Shown here one piece after another: positions 18,810 to 28,636 of a stretch of 64,000 nt of DNA. The stretch lies in assembly GCA_029557535.1 (NCBI GenBank), contig JAKQII010000013.1, forward strand, positions 1-64,000, given 5' to 3'. The notes under the pieces were generated by a model, which saw only the letters and a list, made by a program, of their open reading frames with translations, made no database searches and had not been told where the DNA came from. The position numbers and the translations under genes are program-made. This stretch comes from Acidobacteriota bacterium (lineage in GTDB: Bacteria; Acidobacteriota; Blastocatellia; Pyrinomonadales; Pyrinomonadaceae). Each line of letters opens with the position of its first letter. Within the stretch, counting starts at the first letter, position 1.

Positions 18810-18879
18810 GAATGCCCCGCTTGGAATGCCCCGCCTGGAATGCTCCGCGTGGAATGTTCCGCCTGGAATGCTCAGCTTG
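18810..18879. repeat. 14-bp tandem repeat, 5 units, abutting the 22-bp array
   Basis: GAATGCCCCGCTTG / GAATGCCCCGCCTG / GAATGCTCCGCGTG / GAATGTTCCGCCTG / GAATGCTCAGCTTG. Confidence 0.95.
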
Positions 18880-18892
18880 GAATCTTGGAATT

Positions 18893-19876
18893 TCATTTCT
18901 TCTTCGGTACCCTCATTTTCAAGGCTTTCGGAATGATCTCGAACGTCGCCGGAAGTTTTCCCGGCAGTTCGCCGTCAACCTCGATATTCACGTCCTCGGA
19001 GGCCGTCACGACGACCTTTTTCGCGTGCGACGCCTTAACTTCCGGCAAAGTCAGATGAGTGCCGCCGTAAAGTTTCCATGCGTTCAATAAAATCTTTCCG
19101 GTTTTGATGTCACCGATATTCACGACGTCGAAAACGCCGTCGGTGAGGCTCGCATTCGGCGCGATCATCATGCCGCCGCCGAAAAACCGTGCGTTGCAGA
19201 CGCAGAAATTCACCGTGCTCAACGGTTTTTCCTCGCCGTCGTCAAGACTGACGCGGACCGTTGTCGGGCCGAGATCGAGAACTTCCTGAAGCGTCGAAAC
19301 CGCGAAGTTTGTTTTGCCGCGAAGAAAGCTCTTCGGGAGCCAGTCGAGGAACCGCGTTTTCTTCACCCGCTCGATGATCGCCGCGGAAAGCCCGAACGAC
19401 GATACGTTCACGAAATACCGGCTAACGGTCTCGCCGTCGAAGTTCTGAAAAGTAACGCGGCCGACGTCGATCGTTTTCGTTTCGCCGGTGCGCAGTTCGC
19501 GCGCGGCTTCCCGTTCGGTGTTCGAGATTCCGACCGCGCGTCGGAAGTCGCCGCCCGTTCCCGAAGGTAAAATTCCGAGTTCGCAACAGCCACCACTTTC
19601 GAGAATGCCGTTCGCGACCTCGTTTATCGTGCCGTCGCCGCCGCACGCGATGATCAGCTTTCGGCCCTGCTCGGCTCCACGTTTGGCGATCTCGGTCGCG
19701 TCTCCCGCGTGCTTGGTGAACGCGACCTGGAAAGGTCCGAAATGAACGCGGAAATCGGCCGCCATCTCGGCCCAGCGATCCTTTGTCGAACCGCTTGCCG
19801 ACTTCGGATTCACGATCAAGAGCGGCAACGCGGCGTTGTCGCCCGACGGCAAGATTGTCTTGTGTCTTTTCAGCAA
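18893..19876 (-). CDS. Diacylglycerol/lipid kinase family protein (YegS/DgkB-like)
   Basis: LLIVNPKSASGSTKDRW, IACGGDGTINEVANGIL, LGILPSGTGGDFRRAVGI. Confidence 0.92.
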   Translation of the reverse strand: MLKRHKTILPSGDNAALPLLIVNPKSASGSTKDRWAEMAADFRVHFGPFQVAFTKHAGDATEIAKRGAEQGRKLIIACGGDGTINEVANGILESGGCCELGILPSGTGGDFRRAVGISNTEREAARELRTGETKTIDVGRVTFQNFDGETVSRYFVNVSSFGLSAAIIERVKKTRFLDWLPKSFLRGKTNFAVSTLQEVLDLGPTTVRVSLDDGEEKPLSTVNFCVCNARFFGGGMMIAPNASLTDGVFDVVNIGDIKTGKILLNAWKLYGGTHLTLPEVKASHAKKVVVTASEDVNIEVDGELPGKLPATFEIIPKALKMRVPKKK

Positions 19877-19961
19877 GATCGGAAGCCGCGAGTTCAGATT
19901 CCCGGAAAGCGATTGCGGATTTTTCGCGGCATCTTCTGTTTAGCGTTTTTCGCGGGTTTAG

Positions 19962-21032
19962 TCAATCGCGATCCGAGGTGCGCGATCGTTTGCGAGCTGC
20001 CGGCCCGGGCGCCTCATTGAGTTGTTTTCGTGTCCGTACCGTTCGATGGGGTGCCGTCGCAACGGCCATCTTAAGCCGCGCACCGGCGAGCGCCGGCGAA
20101 TAGGTCGCGGGCGGGATCGTGTTGTCGTTCGCGACCCGTACCGTCCAAACCGAACCCTTGTCGTTCATCCGCAGGCCGAATGACAGTCTGCCGGCCCCAT
20201 CCTTGTCGATCTCGGCGATCGGGTAAACAATCGTTCCCCAGCTTTGGGATTCGAAATTCTCCATCAGGACACCGTCGTCGAACGTCGACTTGTCGAATGT
20301 CGCAAACGCATTCACCCGTCGGATTTCGCCGACATCGAACTCAACTTCGATACCATCAAACGCCGGCGACGATTCGACCGAGCGGAAATCCAGTTCGGAG
20401 AGAAGCTTTGGATCTGCCAACAATTCGATCTGTTCGCGATCCCTCAGCGCGACGTTTACCGCGAAATTGCGCCCGATGGAGCGGACATATTCCGTCGATA
20501 TCGGAACACCGGACGGGACGGCACGGCCGAGCATGCCGAAATGAACAGGAGCCGCGAAAAGCGATAGCTTCTGTGGTATCAGAACGCCACCCGGGGCGAG
20601 GAATCGTTTTCGCAGATCAACGAAGGAATCGACAGTTTCCTTGCCGTATGCGCTTGAGCCGAAAAGTTCGCTGACGATCACGTCGAATCTTCCGCGCAAC
20701 CGAACGTCGTCGGAACGGCCGTGAATGATCTCGATGCGGTCCGCGACGCCGTTCTCTTGCGCATGTTTGAATATCAGGGGGATCAAAGCCTCCTGCATCT
20801 CGATCGCAACGACTCGCCGTGCACCGAGTTTCGCGGCGAGGATCGCCCAAGTGCCGGCTCCCGAACCGACGTCGAGAAACCTGGTCCCTGCCGAGACGCG
20901 GTTTGTTATCGCACGTGTCAGCAACGCGTTGCGGACTCCGTCGGCAAGCATCGTTTCGTGGAAACCGATTACGCTTGGGAGCGTCGCCGTGAAATGCTCA
21001 TCAGCAAGTTCCTTTTTCGATTTTTTTCTCAT
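19962..21032 (-). CDS. Class I SAM methyltransferase, protein arginine methyltransferase-like
   Basis: TRFLDVGSGAGTWAILAAKLGARRVVAIEM...DVIVSELFGSSAYGKETVDSFVDLRKRFLAPGGVLIPQKLSLFAAPV; PRMT-like SAM fold and beta-barrel-like C-terminus. Confidence 0.65.
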   Translation of the reverse strand: MRKKSKKELADEHFTATLPSVIGFHETMLADGVRNALLTRAITNRVSAGTRFLDVGSGAGTWAILAAKLGARRVVAIEMQEALIPLIFKHAQENGVADRIEIIHGRSDDVRLRGRFDVIVSELFGSSAYGKETVDSFVDLRKRFLAPGGVLIPQKLSLFAAPVHFGMLGRAVPSGVPISTEYVRSIGRNFAVNVALRDREQIELLADPKLLSELDFRSVESSPAFDGIEVEFDVGEIRRVNAFATFDKSTFDDGVLMENFESQSWGTIVYPIAEIDKDGAGRLSFGLRMNDKGSVWTVRVANDNTIPPATYSPALAGARLKMAVATAPHRTVRTRKQLNEAPGPAARKRSRTSDRD

Positions 21033-21340
21033 TGGATCGATCGGCGTGAATCTCTCCGGGCGCAGCGCTGACCCGCGCGTCGGCCTGGCTGAGCAGGCCG
21101 CGGTGAGTCATTCGTCCACGGCCGGATTCCAGACAATTCTGAGTGATTTTCCGCGAATCTCAAAATCCTCAAGACTGGCGACGCCGTGAGGACAGCATGA
21201 GGGCTTCAAAGCGATCCGATCTGAATCGGTCGGAGGGCGACAACATATCGCGAAACTTACGTCCGGACAACATGGACGAATCAGCGCACCAGTTGTTAGA
21301 ATTTACTACGGCTTAACAACTCATCCGAAGGAAAAATAAC

Positions 21341-22762
21341 TTGCGAATTGCCGTTCTTTCCGCGGAAGCGGTTCCATATTCGAAGACCGGAGGCTTGGCT
21401 GACGTCGCGGGCGCATTGCCGAAAGCGTTGCGCCAGGTCGGCGAGGACGCCTTTTTGATCACGCCGTGTTACTGGCAGACGAAAGGCGAGTACCTCTGGC
21501 ACACTGCCGTCCACGATCTCAACGTCCCGTGGCGCGGCGGGATCTATCCGGCCAAGGCGTTCTATTCAGAAGCCAACGGCTCGCCGACGTTTCTGATCGA
21601 CGCGCCGTCGTATTTCCACCGTGATTCGATCTATGGCTACCGTGAGGACTATGAGCGCTTTGCGTTCTTCAATCACGCGGCGCTCGCATTGATGAAGCGG
21701 ATCGGCGTCGCGCCCGACATCGTTCACCTCAACGACTGGCATTGCGGATTCGCCGCGGTCGAGATCGCGCATCTCCGATTTTGGGATCCTTACTGGCGGA
21801 ATGCCCGGACCGTTTTTTCGATCCACAATCTTGCATACCAGGGCGGATTCGATCTCGGCGAACTCTGGAAGTTCGGTTTCTCGTCCGATTTCGAGCGTAA
21901 CGCGTTCGCTTTCAACGGTTACGCTTCGGCGATGAAGGCCGGGCTTTCGGCGTCGGACATGCTTTCGACAGTATCGCGGCGCTACGGTTACGAAATGCAG
22001 ACTGCGGAGAACGGCTACGGTTTGGATTGGCTGCTCAGGCAGCGTTCGAACCGCCTCGTCGGCATCGTCAACGGAGTCGACTTCGATGTCTGGAATCCTG
22101 AGACGGATCCGGCGCTTGCCGCCCACTACAGCAAAGACGACCTCGCGGGCAAGCAAGCGTGCAAACGGGCGTTGCTTGAGGAGTTTTCGCTCCCGGTCAA
22201 TCTCGAACGGCCGATCTTCGCCTCGATCACCAGACTGACGTCGCAGAAGGGGATCGAGCTGATCCAGCAGGTCGCCGGCGAGATCCTCGCGACCGGATCG
22301 TACATCATTTCGCTCGGATCGGGAGATTCTTCATATGAGAACTTCTTCCAGCGTCTGCGCGATCACGCCCCGCGCCAGGTCGGCGTTTTCCGCGGCTACA
22401 ACGAGGATCTTTCGCACAAGATCGAGGCCGGCGCCGATATCTTCATGATGCCGTCGCGGTTCGAGCCGTGCGGCCTCAATCAAATGTACTCGCTGCGCTA
22501 TGGCACCGTGCCGGTCGTCCGCGCCGTCGGCGGGCTCGACGATACCGTCCGCGATTTCGACGCGGTTTCGGGTTTGGGCAACGGGTTCAAGTTCCGCGCC
22601 TTTCGTGCGGACCGTTTCCTCGAAAAGATCTACGAGGCGTTGTTCGCCTACTACGACAAGGACGCTTGGCGGAAGATGCAGCGAAATGGCATGAGCGAAG
22701 ACAATTCGTGGCAGAACGCGGCACGGAAATACGTCGAGCTTTATCGAATGGCTCGCAGCTGA
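21341..22762 (+). CDS. glgA: Glycogen synthase
   Basis: MRIAVLSAEAVPYSKTGGLADVAGALPKAL (TTG start); NGVDFDVWNPETDP; MPSRFEPCGLNQMYSLRYGTVPVVRAVGGLDDTV. Confidence 0.95.
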   Translation: MRIAVLSAEAVPYSKTGGLADVAGALPKALRQVGEDAFLITPCYWQTKGEYLWHTAVHDLNVPWRGGIYPAKAFYSEANGSPTFLIDAPSYFHRDSIYGYREDYERFAFFNHAALALMKRIGVAPDIVHLNDWHCGFAAVEIAHLRFWDPYWRNARTVFSIHNLAYQGGFDLGELWKFGFSSDFERNAFAFNGYASAMKAGLSASDMLSTVSRRYGYEMQTAENGYGLDWLLRQRSNRLVGIVNGVDFDVWNPETDPALAAHYSKDDLAGKQACKRALLEEFSLPVNLERPIFASITRLTSQKGIELIQQVAGEILATGSYIISLGSGDSSYENFFQRLRDHAPRQVGVFRGYNEDLSHKIEAGADIFMMPSRFEPCGLNQMYSLRYGTVPVVRAVGGLDDTVRDFDAVSGLGNGFKFRAFRADRFLEKIYEALFAYYDKDAWRKMQRNGMSEDNSWQNAARKYVELYRMARS

Positions 22763-22764
22763 CG

Positions 22765-23754
22765 ATGACAAGAAAGGCGCTTATCACGGGAATCACGGGA
22801 CAGGACGGGAGCTATCTCGCCGAGGATCTGCTGGCGCGCGGCTATGAGGTCCACGGGCTCGTGCGGCGCGTGGCGCTTGAGGACCCGAAACGCCGGTTCA
22901 CGCGGATCGCGCATATCCTCGACGACATCGTCCTTCACCCGGCGAGCCTCGAGAATTATCCGAGCATTTTTCACGTCGTCAGCAAGACCGATTTCGACGA
23001 GTGCTACCACCTTGCCGCGCAGAGTTTTGTGGCCGAGAGCTTCGCCGACGGATTCTCGACGATGAACACGAACATCAACGGGACCCATTACATGCTCGCG
23101 GCGCTGCGCGAACTGCGTCCCGAATGCCGTTTCTATTTCGCCGGTTCGAGCGAAATGTTCGGAAAGGTACATGAAACGCCGCAGCGCGAAACGACCGTTT
23201 TTCATCCGCGGAGTCCATACGGCATCAGCAAGGTCGCCGGTTTCGATCTGACGCGCAACTACCGCGAGGCGTACCGAATGTATTGCTGCAGCGGAATCCT
23301 TTTCAATCATGAGGGTCCGCGGCGCGGATTCGAGTTCGTCACGCGGAAGATCACGAGCGGAGTCGCGGCGATCAAGTTCGGGCTCGCGAAAGAACTGCGG
23401 CTCGGCAATCTCGATGCGATGCGGGATTGGGGCCACGCAGCCGACTACGTCAAGGCGATTTACACGATGCTCCAGCAGGACGAGCCGGACGATTTCGTTA
23501 TCGCGACGGGCGAAACGCATTCGGTTCGCGAATTCTGCGAGATCGCATTCGAACTTGTCGGTCTCAATTACCGCGATTTTGTCGTCATGGACGAGAAGTT
23601 CTATCGTCCCGCGGAGGTCGAACTGCTGATGGGCGACGCGTCAAAGGCGCGGGAGAAACTTGGTTGGAAACCGCGGTACACATTTCGCGAGATGATCGCG
23701 GAGATGGTCGATGCGGACATTGAACTGATGTCGAGGTCGCTTCGTGAAAAGTAG
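22765..23754 (+). CDS. GDP-mannose 4,6-dehydratase-like SDR
   Basis: MTRKALITGITGQDGSYLAEDLLARGYEVHGLVRR; SPYGISKVAGFDLTRNYREAY; NHEGPRRGFEFVTRKIT. Confidence 0.88.
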   Translation: MTRKALITGITGQDGSYLAEDLLARGYEVHGLVRRVALEDPKRRFTRIAHILDDIVLHPASLENYPSIFHVVSKTDFDECYHLAAQSFVAESFADGFSTMNTNINGTHYMLAALRELRPECRFYFAGSSEMFGKVHETPQRETTVFHPRSPYGISKVAGFDLTRNYREAYRMYCCSGILFNHEGPRRGFEFVTRKITSGVAAIKFGLAKELRLGNLDAMRDWGHAADYVKAIYTMLQQDEPDDFVIATGETHSVREFCEIAFELVGLNYRDFVVMDEKFYRPAEVELLMGDASKAREKLGWKPRYTFREMIAEMVDADIELMSRSLREK

Positions 23755-24775
23755 TCCGGCGACTGCATCGGAAAAGATCAAAGTTCTTTTCATCGAGCGG
23801 AAATTCAATGAGTTTTTCAGTCTCGAGAAGGTTTTTCGCCAGGTCGCGAAGAGCATTCCCGAATCGGTCTTTGAAACCTCGTTCTCGCAACTCCGGTTCC
23901 TGAGCAACACGTCGGGTGTGTTCCGTAACCTCCTCGATTACCGTCCGGAACCGGCGGACATTTACCACGTCACAGGGCATGTGACGTTCATCGCGCTTGT
24001 TCTGCCGCCCGAGAAGACGGTTCTGACGGTTCCCGATCTGGGCGTTCTGCGCGTGCGGCACGGACTGCGGCGGCTGATGGTCAAGAAGATCTTCTTCGAT
24101 TGGCCCGTCCGGCGCGCCGGTTACGTGACGGCGATCTCGCAGGCGACCGCCGACGACATTGTCAAAATGACGGGCTGCCCGCCCGAAAAGGTTCGGGTCA
24201 TCGAGATCCCGATCGACGAAGGCCTTATCAGACTGCCGAAGCCTGTGTTCAACGCCGCGAGGCCGCTGATCCTGCAGGTCGGCGCCGCGCCGCACAAGAA
24301 CCTTCCGAACCTGATCCGCGCGATCGATGGCCTGAAATGCCGGCTGATGATCCTCGGTCGCATCGACGACGAAACGGCGGCGATGCTGAAAGAGAAGGCG
24401 ATCGATTTTGAAAACGAGTTTGAGGTCGGCGAAGACCGGATCCGGGAGCTCTACGCCACGGCCGATATCGTCGCGTTCTGCTCGACCTTCGAGGGATTCG
24501 GGCTGCCGATCATCGAAGCGCAGGCGATGGGGACTCCGGTCGTGACGAGCAATATCGATCCGATGAAGGAGGTCGCCGGCGACGGAGCGCTGCTCGTCGA
24601 TCCGCACTCGCCGGAAGAGATCCGCGCCGCGATCGACCGACTGATCGAAGATTCAAGTCTTCGCGAGAAATTGGTGCTCGCGGGAACCGATAACGTGAAA
24701 CGCTATGAGCCGGCGACGATCGCCGCAAAATATGCGGAGCTCTACCGCGAAGTCTACGGGAATAACCAGCTATGA
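23744..24775 (+). CDS. Glycosyltransferase family 4 protein
   Basis: ILQVGAAPHKNLPNLIRAIDGLKCRLMILGRID...CSTFEGFGLPIIEAQAMGTPVVTSNIDPMKEVAGDGALLVDP. Confidence 0.88.
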   Translation: MKSSPATASEKIKVLFIERKFNEFFSLEKVFRQVAKSIPESVFETSFSQLRFLSNTSGVFRNLLDYRPEPADIYHVTGHVTFIALVLPPEKTVLTVPDLGVLRVRHGLRRLMVKKIFFDWPVRRAGYVTAISQATADDIVKMTGCPPEKVRVIEIPIDEGLIRLPKPVFNAARPLILQVGAAPHKNLPNLIRAIDGLKCRLMILGRIDDETAAMLKEKAIDFENEFEVGEDRIRELYATADIVAFCSTFEGFGLPIIEAQAMGTPVVTSNIDPMKEVAGDGALLVDPHSPEEIRAAIDRLIEDSSLREKLVLAGTDNVKRYEPATIAAKYAELYREVYGNNQL

Positions 24776-26082
24776 TTATCGTGATTATTGGCGCCCAATG
24801 GGGCGACGAAGGAAAGGGAAAGGTTGTCGATCTCTTGGCTGATCGGTTTGACGTGGTCGCGCGCTATCAGGGCGGGCACAATGCCGGGCATTCGGTATAT
24901 GTCGGCGACAAAGCCTTTGTTTTGAGACTCTTACCGTCGGGGATCATCCACGAGGGAAAGACCTGTGTGCTTGGGAACGGCATGGTGATCGATCCGAAGG
25001 CGTTCTTCGAAGAGGTCGATCAAATGACGTCGCAGGGGATTTCGATCACGCCCGAACGACTCAAGGTCTCGTCGAGGGCGCACCTGATCATGCCGTATCA
25101 CCGCGCCCTCGACCATACGTCGGAGGAACGGCTCGGAAACGAAAAGATCGGAACCACGCTGCGCGGCATCGGACCGGCTTATGAGGACAAGGCGGGACGC
25201 CGGGGGATCCGTGTCGCCGACGCGCTTGTCCCCGAACTTCTCAAACTCCGCATCGAGCGCAATCTTGAAGAAGCTAACCGCATTATCGTGCTTTATGGAC
25301 GCGAGCCGCTGCGGTCGGACGAGATCTACGACGAGATCTCCGCGCTCGTCGAGCGTTTGCGTCCTTTCGTTGCGGAAACGTCGCATTTTTTTGCGGAAGC
25401 CCGCAAGACCGACAAGAAGATCCTGCTCGAAGGCGCGCAGGCGACGCTTCTCGACGTCGATCACGGAACGTATCCGTACGTCACCTCGTCGAACCCGACG
25501 GCGGGCGGCGCGGCCGTCGGCGCGGGGATTCCGCCGCACCACATCACGGGCGTGCTCGGGATCGTGCGGACCTACGCGACGCGCGTCGGCGAGGGACCGT
25601 TCCCGACCGAAATGCTCGACTCGGAGGAGCCGATCGCGAATCTGATCAGGCAGCGCGGCAACGAGTACGGGTCGGTGACGAAACGCCCGCGCAGATGCGG
25701 ATGGTTCGACGCCGTCGCGACGCGCTACGCGGCCGAACTCAACGGATTTAGCTCGGTGGCGCTGACGAAGCTCGACGTCCTGGACGCGCTCGACGAGATC
25801 AAGGTCTGTGTCGGGTACGAGATCGACGGTCGCCGGATCGACACGTTCCCGGCCGTCTCGCACGACTTGAAGCGCATCATCCCGATCTATGAAACGCTTT
25901 CGGGCTGGAAGTCCGACACGCTCGGCGTGACCGATGTCAACGATCTTCCGGCAAAGGCCCGCGAGTATGTCGAGTTTCTGTCGAAGTCGATCGGCGTCGA
26001 GATCGGTCTTATCTCAACCGGCCCGGAGCGCGATCAGACGATCATTCTCAGGGACAGCGTCATGGAAAGCTGGTTTGATTGA
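24772..26082 (+). CDS. purA: Adenylosuccinate synthetase
   Basis: MIIVIIGAQWGDEGKGKVVDLLADRFDVVARYQGGHNAGHSV; GTTLRGIGPAYEDKAGRRGIRVAD; ATRVGEGPFPTE. Confidence 0.97.
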   Translation: MIIVIIGAQWGDEGKGKVVDLLADRFDVVARYQGGHNAGHSVYVGDKAFVLRLLPSGIIHEGKTCVLGNGMVIDPKAFFEEVDQMTSQGISITPERLKVSSRAHLIMPYHRALDHTSEERLGNEKIGTTLRGIGPAYEDKAGRRGIRVADALVPELLKLRIERNLEEANRIIVLYGREPLRSDEIYDEISALVERLRPFVAETSHFFAEARKTDKKILLEGAQATLLDVDHGTYPYVTSSNPTAGGAAVGAGIPPHHITGVLGIVRTYATRVGEGPFPTEMLDSEEPIANLIRQRGNEYGSVTKRPRRCGWFDAVATRYAAELNGFSSVALTKLDVLDALDEIKVCVGYEIDGRRIDTFPAVSHDLKRIIPIYETLSGWKSDTLGVTDVNDLPAKAREYVEFLSKSIGVEIGLISTGPERDQTIILRDSVMESWFD

Positions 26083-26295
26083 TTTTAGATTTTTGGACTT
26101 TCGACTTTGGATTGGGCGGCTTCCGTGGCCGTCCTTCTCATATCAGCAAGAAATCACGGGGGAAATGCCCCTCGCATCCGTGTAATAACCCGCGACCGTT
26201 CGACCCCGATCCCTGCATTTTCGTTCGTCCGCATCAGGAACGGCGTTTGCACCGCTATTCTTCGACCCCCGATCACTCAAATCAAGGAGAAGAAG

Positions 26296-27219
26296 ATGTT
26301 GCAAAAAATCGTTCGATTTACGATCGTTCTGATCCTGTCGGCGACGGCGATCGCGGCCAATCAGAAATATCCGCCGGGCATCATGTACAGCACGCTGCTC
26401 AACAACGTGAACGTCAACGCCCGCGGCGGGTGGTTCAAACTCGGAAACCAGATGCAGAACGTCTTCGTCCCGGACGGTGCGACCGGAAAGGCGGTGCTTC
26501 GTCAGGGAATGAGGGAGTTCTGTCACTGGAACTGGGATCTCGATTCGTTTGGTTTGCGCGCCCCGTACAAATTGTTCGGATTCAAACAGCCGCTGAAGCC
26601 TGACGGATCGAACTTTGACGTCAAATCGCTGAAGCTGACCGAGCCGGGCGACTACACGATGGACTTTTATATCGGCGAGAAAAAGTTCTATACCTTCCCG
26701 TTTCGGCTGACCGTGCTTGAACCCGCGAACCCGTTCGACGGTGATCCGCTGTTTTTCACGGAAGGCGCCTGGAATGACTGGGGATACCTCTATTACTACG
26801 ACCTGAACCCCGAGCAAAACCTGATCTGGAAGATATGGCTGCGCGAGAAGGGCTTCAAGAACCCCGATCACAAGGTCGGTGTCCGCGTCACACGTGACGC
26901 CGGCGGCAAGGTCATTTGCCAGAGTCGCGAGAATGTAACGCACAATTTCCAGCATGACTGGGTCCGTTACGAATTCGATATGGTCAACCCGCCGGTTACG
27001 ACCAGCGAGGGCGCACATTTCAAGGCAAAGGACCTGCTCGCGGTCGACGGCGCGTACACGCTGCGGATGACGATCGACGGAAAGGAATACGGCATCTGGA
27101 AATTCGAGGTCGCCGGTGGAAAGCTCAACTACACCGGCCGGACCGAACGCGGCGTCGCGGATACTTTGACGTTCGTTGAAGGCGGCGTCGATGCGTTTTG
27201 GTACGAACGCGTGAAGTGA
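26296..27219 (+). CDS. Secreted hypothetical protein
   Basis: AAGGAG upstream; MLQKIVRFTIVLILSATAIAA signal peptide; 307-aa mature beta-rich sequence with no family recognised. Confidence 0.75.
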   Translation: MLQKIVRFTIVLILSATAIAANQKYPPGIMYSTLLNNVNVNARGGWFKLGNQMQNVFVPDGATGKAVLRQGMREFCHWNWDLDSFGLRAPYKLFGFKQPLKPDGSNFDVKSLKLTEPGDYTMDFYIGEKKFYTFPFRLTVLEPANPFDGDPLFFTEGAWNDWGYLYYYDLNPEQNLIWKIWLREKGFKNPDHKVGVRVTRDAGGKVICQSRENVTHNFQHDWVRYEFDMVNPPVTTSEGAHFKAKDLLAVDGAYTLRMTIDGKEYGIWKFEVAGGKLNYTGRTERGVADTLTFVEGGVDAFWYERVK

Positions 27220-27735
27220 GCGGGGCGGCCGGCGAATCGGGACTGTGCCTTCGACGACGCGCATAATACGGAGTTTGCGGGTCATCGCAGATCTTCCTGG
27301 TTTGATTGATAGCAGAGTTTGTCCAGCGAAAACCGGTGTCATCCCGTCGATCGGTGTCGCACGAAACAGAGTCGGACGACGGGTAACCGTGAAGGAAATT
27401 CTGGATATCGATCTCATCCCGGCGGTGTCGATCGACGGTTCGCCGCGGCCGTGGCCATGTTCACCAGACCGAACAGAAGTCTGATCCAATATGGTCGTTT
27501 TATCCGATGTAATTCCGGACCTTAACCGATATATTGCTGAGAGTCAGTCAGAATTGTGCCGTTTCGGTTTCCCTCGCGGGTATCCAGCTATCAAGATCCT
27601 TGGTCGCTCCGGGCGGAGTGCGGGCCGGGCGTTGCCGGCTCCGGGTCACTTCAAAACTCAATACGTCGGATTCCTTGGCATTCGAGGTTGCAAGGGTTGA
27701 TGTCCGTTGTGCCGATCCCATAACATTCAAGAACT

Positions 27736-28632
27736 ATGTCAGTACCAAAGCTCTCAGTAGTGATCGCATCGTGCGTCGGCGCTCCGTACATCTCGACCTG
27801 TCTAAGATCGCTGGAATCCCAAATTCAGGGTGACGATATCGAGGTTCTGGTGGTTGACCGCGCCGGGGGTGAGATCCCGGACATGATCGAGCGGGATTTC
27901 CCTTGGGCCAAAGTGTTTCGCCGGTTGCCCGGAAACAGCGTTTCCGATTTGCGGTCGTTCGGAATTGAACGGGCAAAAGCCGAATGGGTAGCCATCATCG
28001 AAGAACACAAGGTCGCCAGTGAAGATTGGGTCAGGACGATCCTGCGGTCTACCAACGAAAAGGTGGCGGCGATCGGCGGGGTCGTGGCCGACGCGAATTA
28101 TGAACGACTGACCGACTGGGCGGTCTACTTCACCGAGTACAATTCTTACATGCCGCCTGCGATCCGCAGCCGCACGCAGGATGTTTGCCTGGCCAACTGC
28201 GTTTACCGCAGGGATCTGTTGAGGAAATATTTGCCCGATGCCGGGAGCGGTTACTGGGAAGCGGGCCTCAATCACACTCTTAGCAAAGCCGGCGAGAGCT
28301 TCGTCTGCGAACCCGAGCTTGTCGTTCATCATACCGGACCGTTTAAGTTGGGTTCCTACCTGCATCAGCGATTCCTGATCAGCCGCGCCTTTGCCGGCAC
28401 ACGACGGCAGCACGTCTCAATCGCGTTTCGCGCGGCCTATTTGTTGCTTTCACCGTTCTTGATCCCGCTCTTGTGGGCGAGAACGGCATCGCGGATCTTG
28501 GCAAAACGCCGGCATATCGGCAAATTCCTGCAGGTTACCCCGCTCCTGGTTCCGATAACCGTGACGTATGTTCTCGGGGAATTCGTGGGTTTCATCGCCG
28601 GAGAAGGGGATAGCCTGACAAAGATCGAGTAA
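27736..28632 (+). CDS. Glycosyltransferase family 2
   Basis: LSVVIASCVGAPYISTCLRSLESQ...WVAIIEEHKVASEDWV; two C-terminal TM segments; paralogous to the next gene. Confidence 0.8.
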   Translation: MSVPKLSVVIASCVGAPYISTCLRSLESQIQGDDIEVLVVDRAGGEIPDMIERDFPWAKVFRRLPGNSVSDLRSFGIERAKAEWVAIIEEHKVASEDWVRTILRSTNEKVAAIGGVVADANYERLTDWAVYFTEYNSYMPPAIRSRTQDVCLANCVYRRDLLRKYLPDAGSGYWEAGLNHTLSKAGESFVCEPELVVHHTGPFKLGSYLHQRFLISRAFAGTRRQHVSIAFRAAYLLLSPFLIPLLWARTASRILAKRRHIGKFLQVTPLLVPITVTYVLGEFVGFIAGEGDSLTKIE

Positions 28633-28636
28633 AGCG

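Noticed and set aside
18722-18879. CRISPR array
   Set aside because: Units are contiguous without spacers, and no cas genes are present; it is a minisatellite.
18453-19058. + ORF encoding repetitive ECPAWNAPPGM... peptide
   Set aside because: Product of reading through the 22-bp and 14-bp tandem repeats; no evidence that it is a gene.
24931-25863. 310-aa minus ORF opposite purA
   Set aside because: Antisense to unambiguous PurA.
26143-27489. 448-aa minus ORF over the secreted protein at 26296-27219
   Set aside because: The + strand gene has signal peptide and RBS; the minus ORF has neither and looks like mirror coding.
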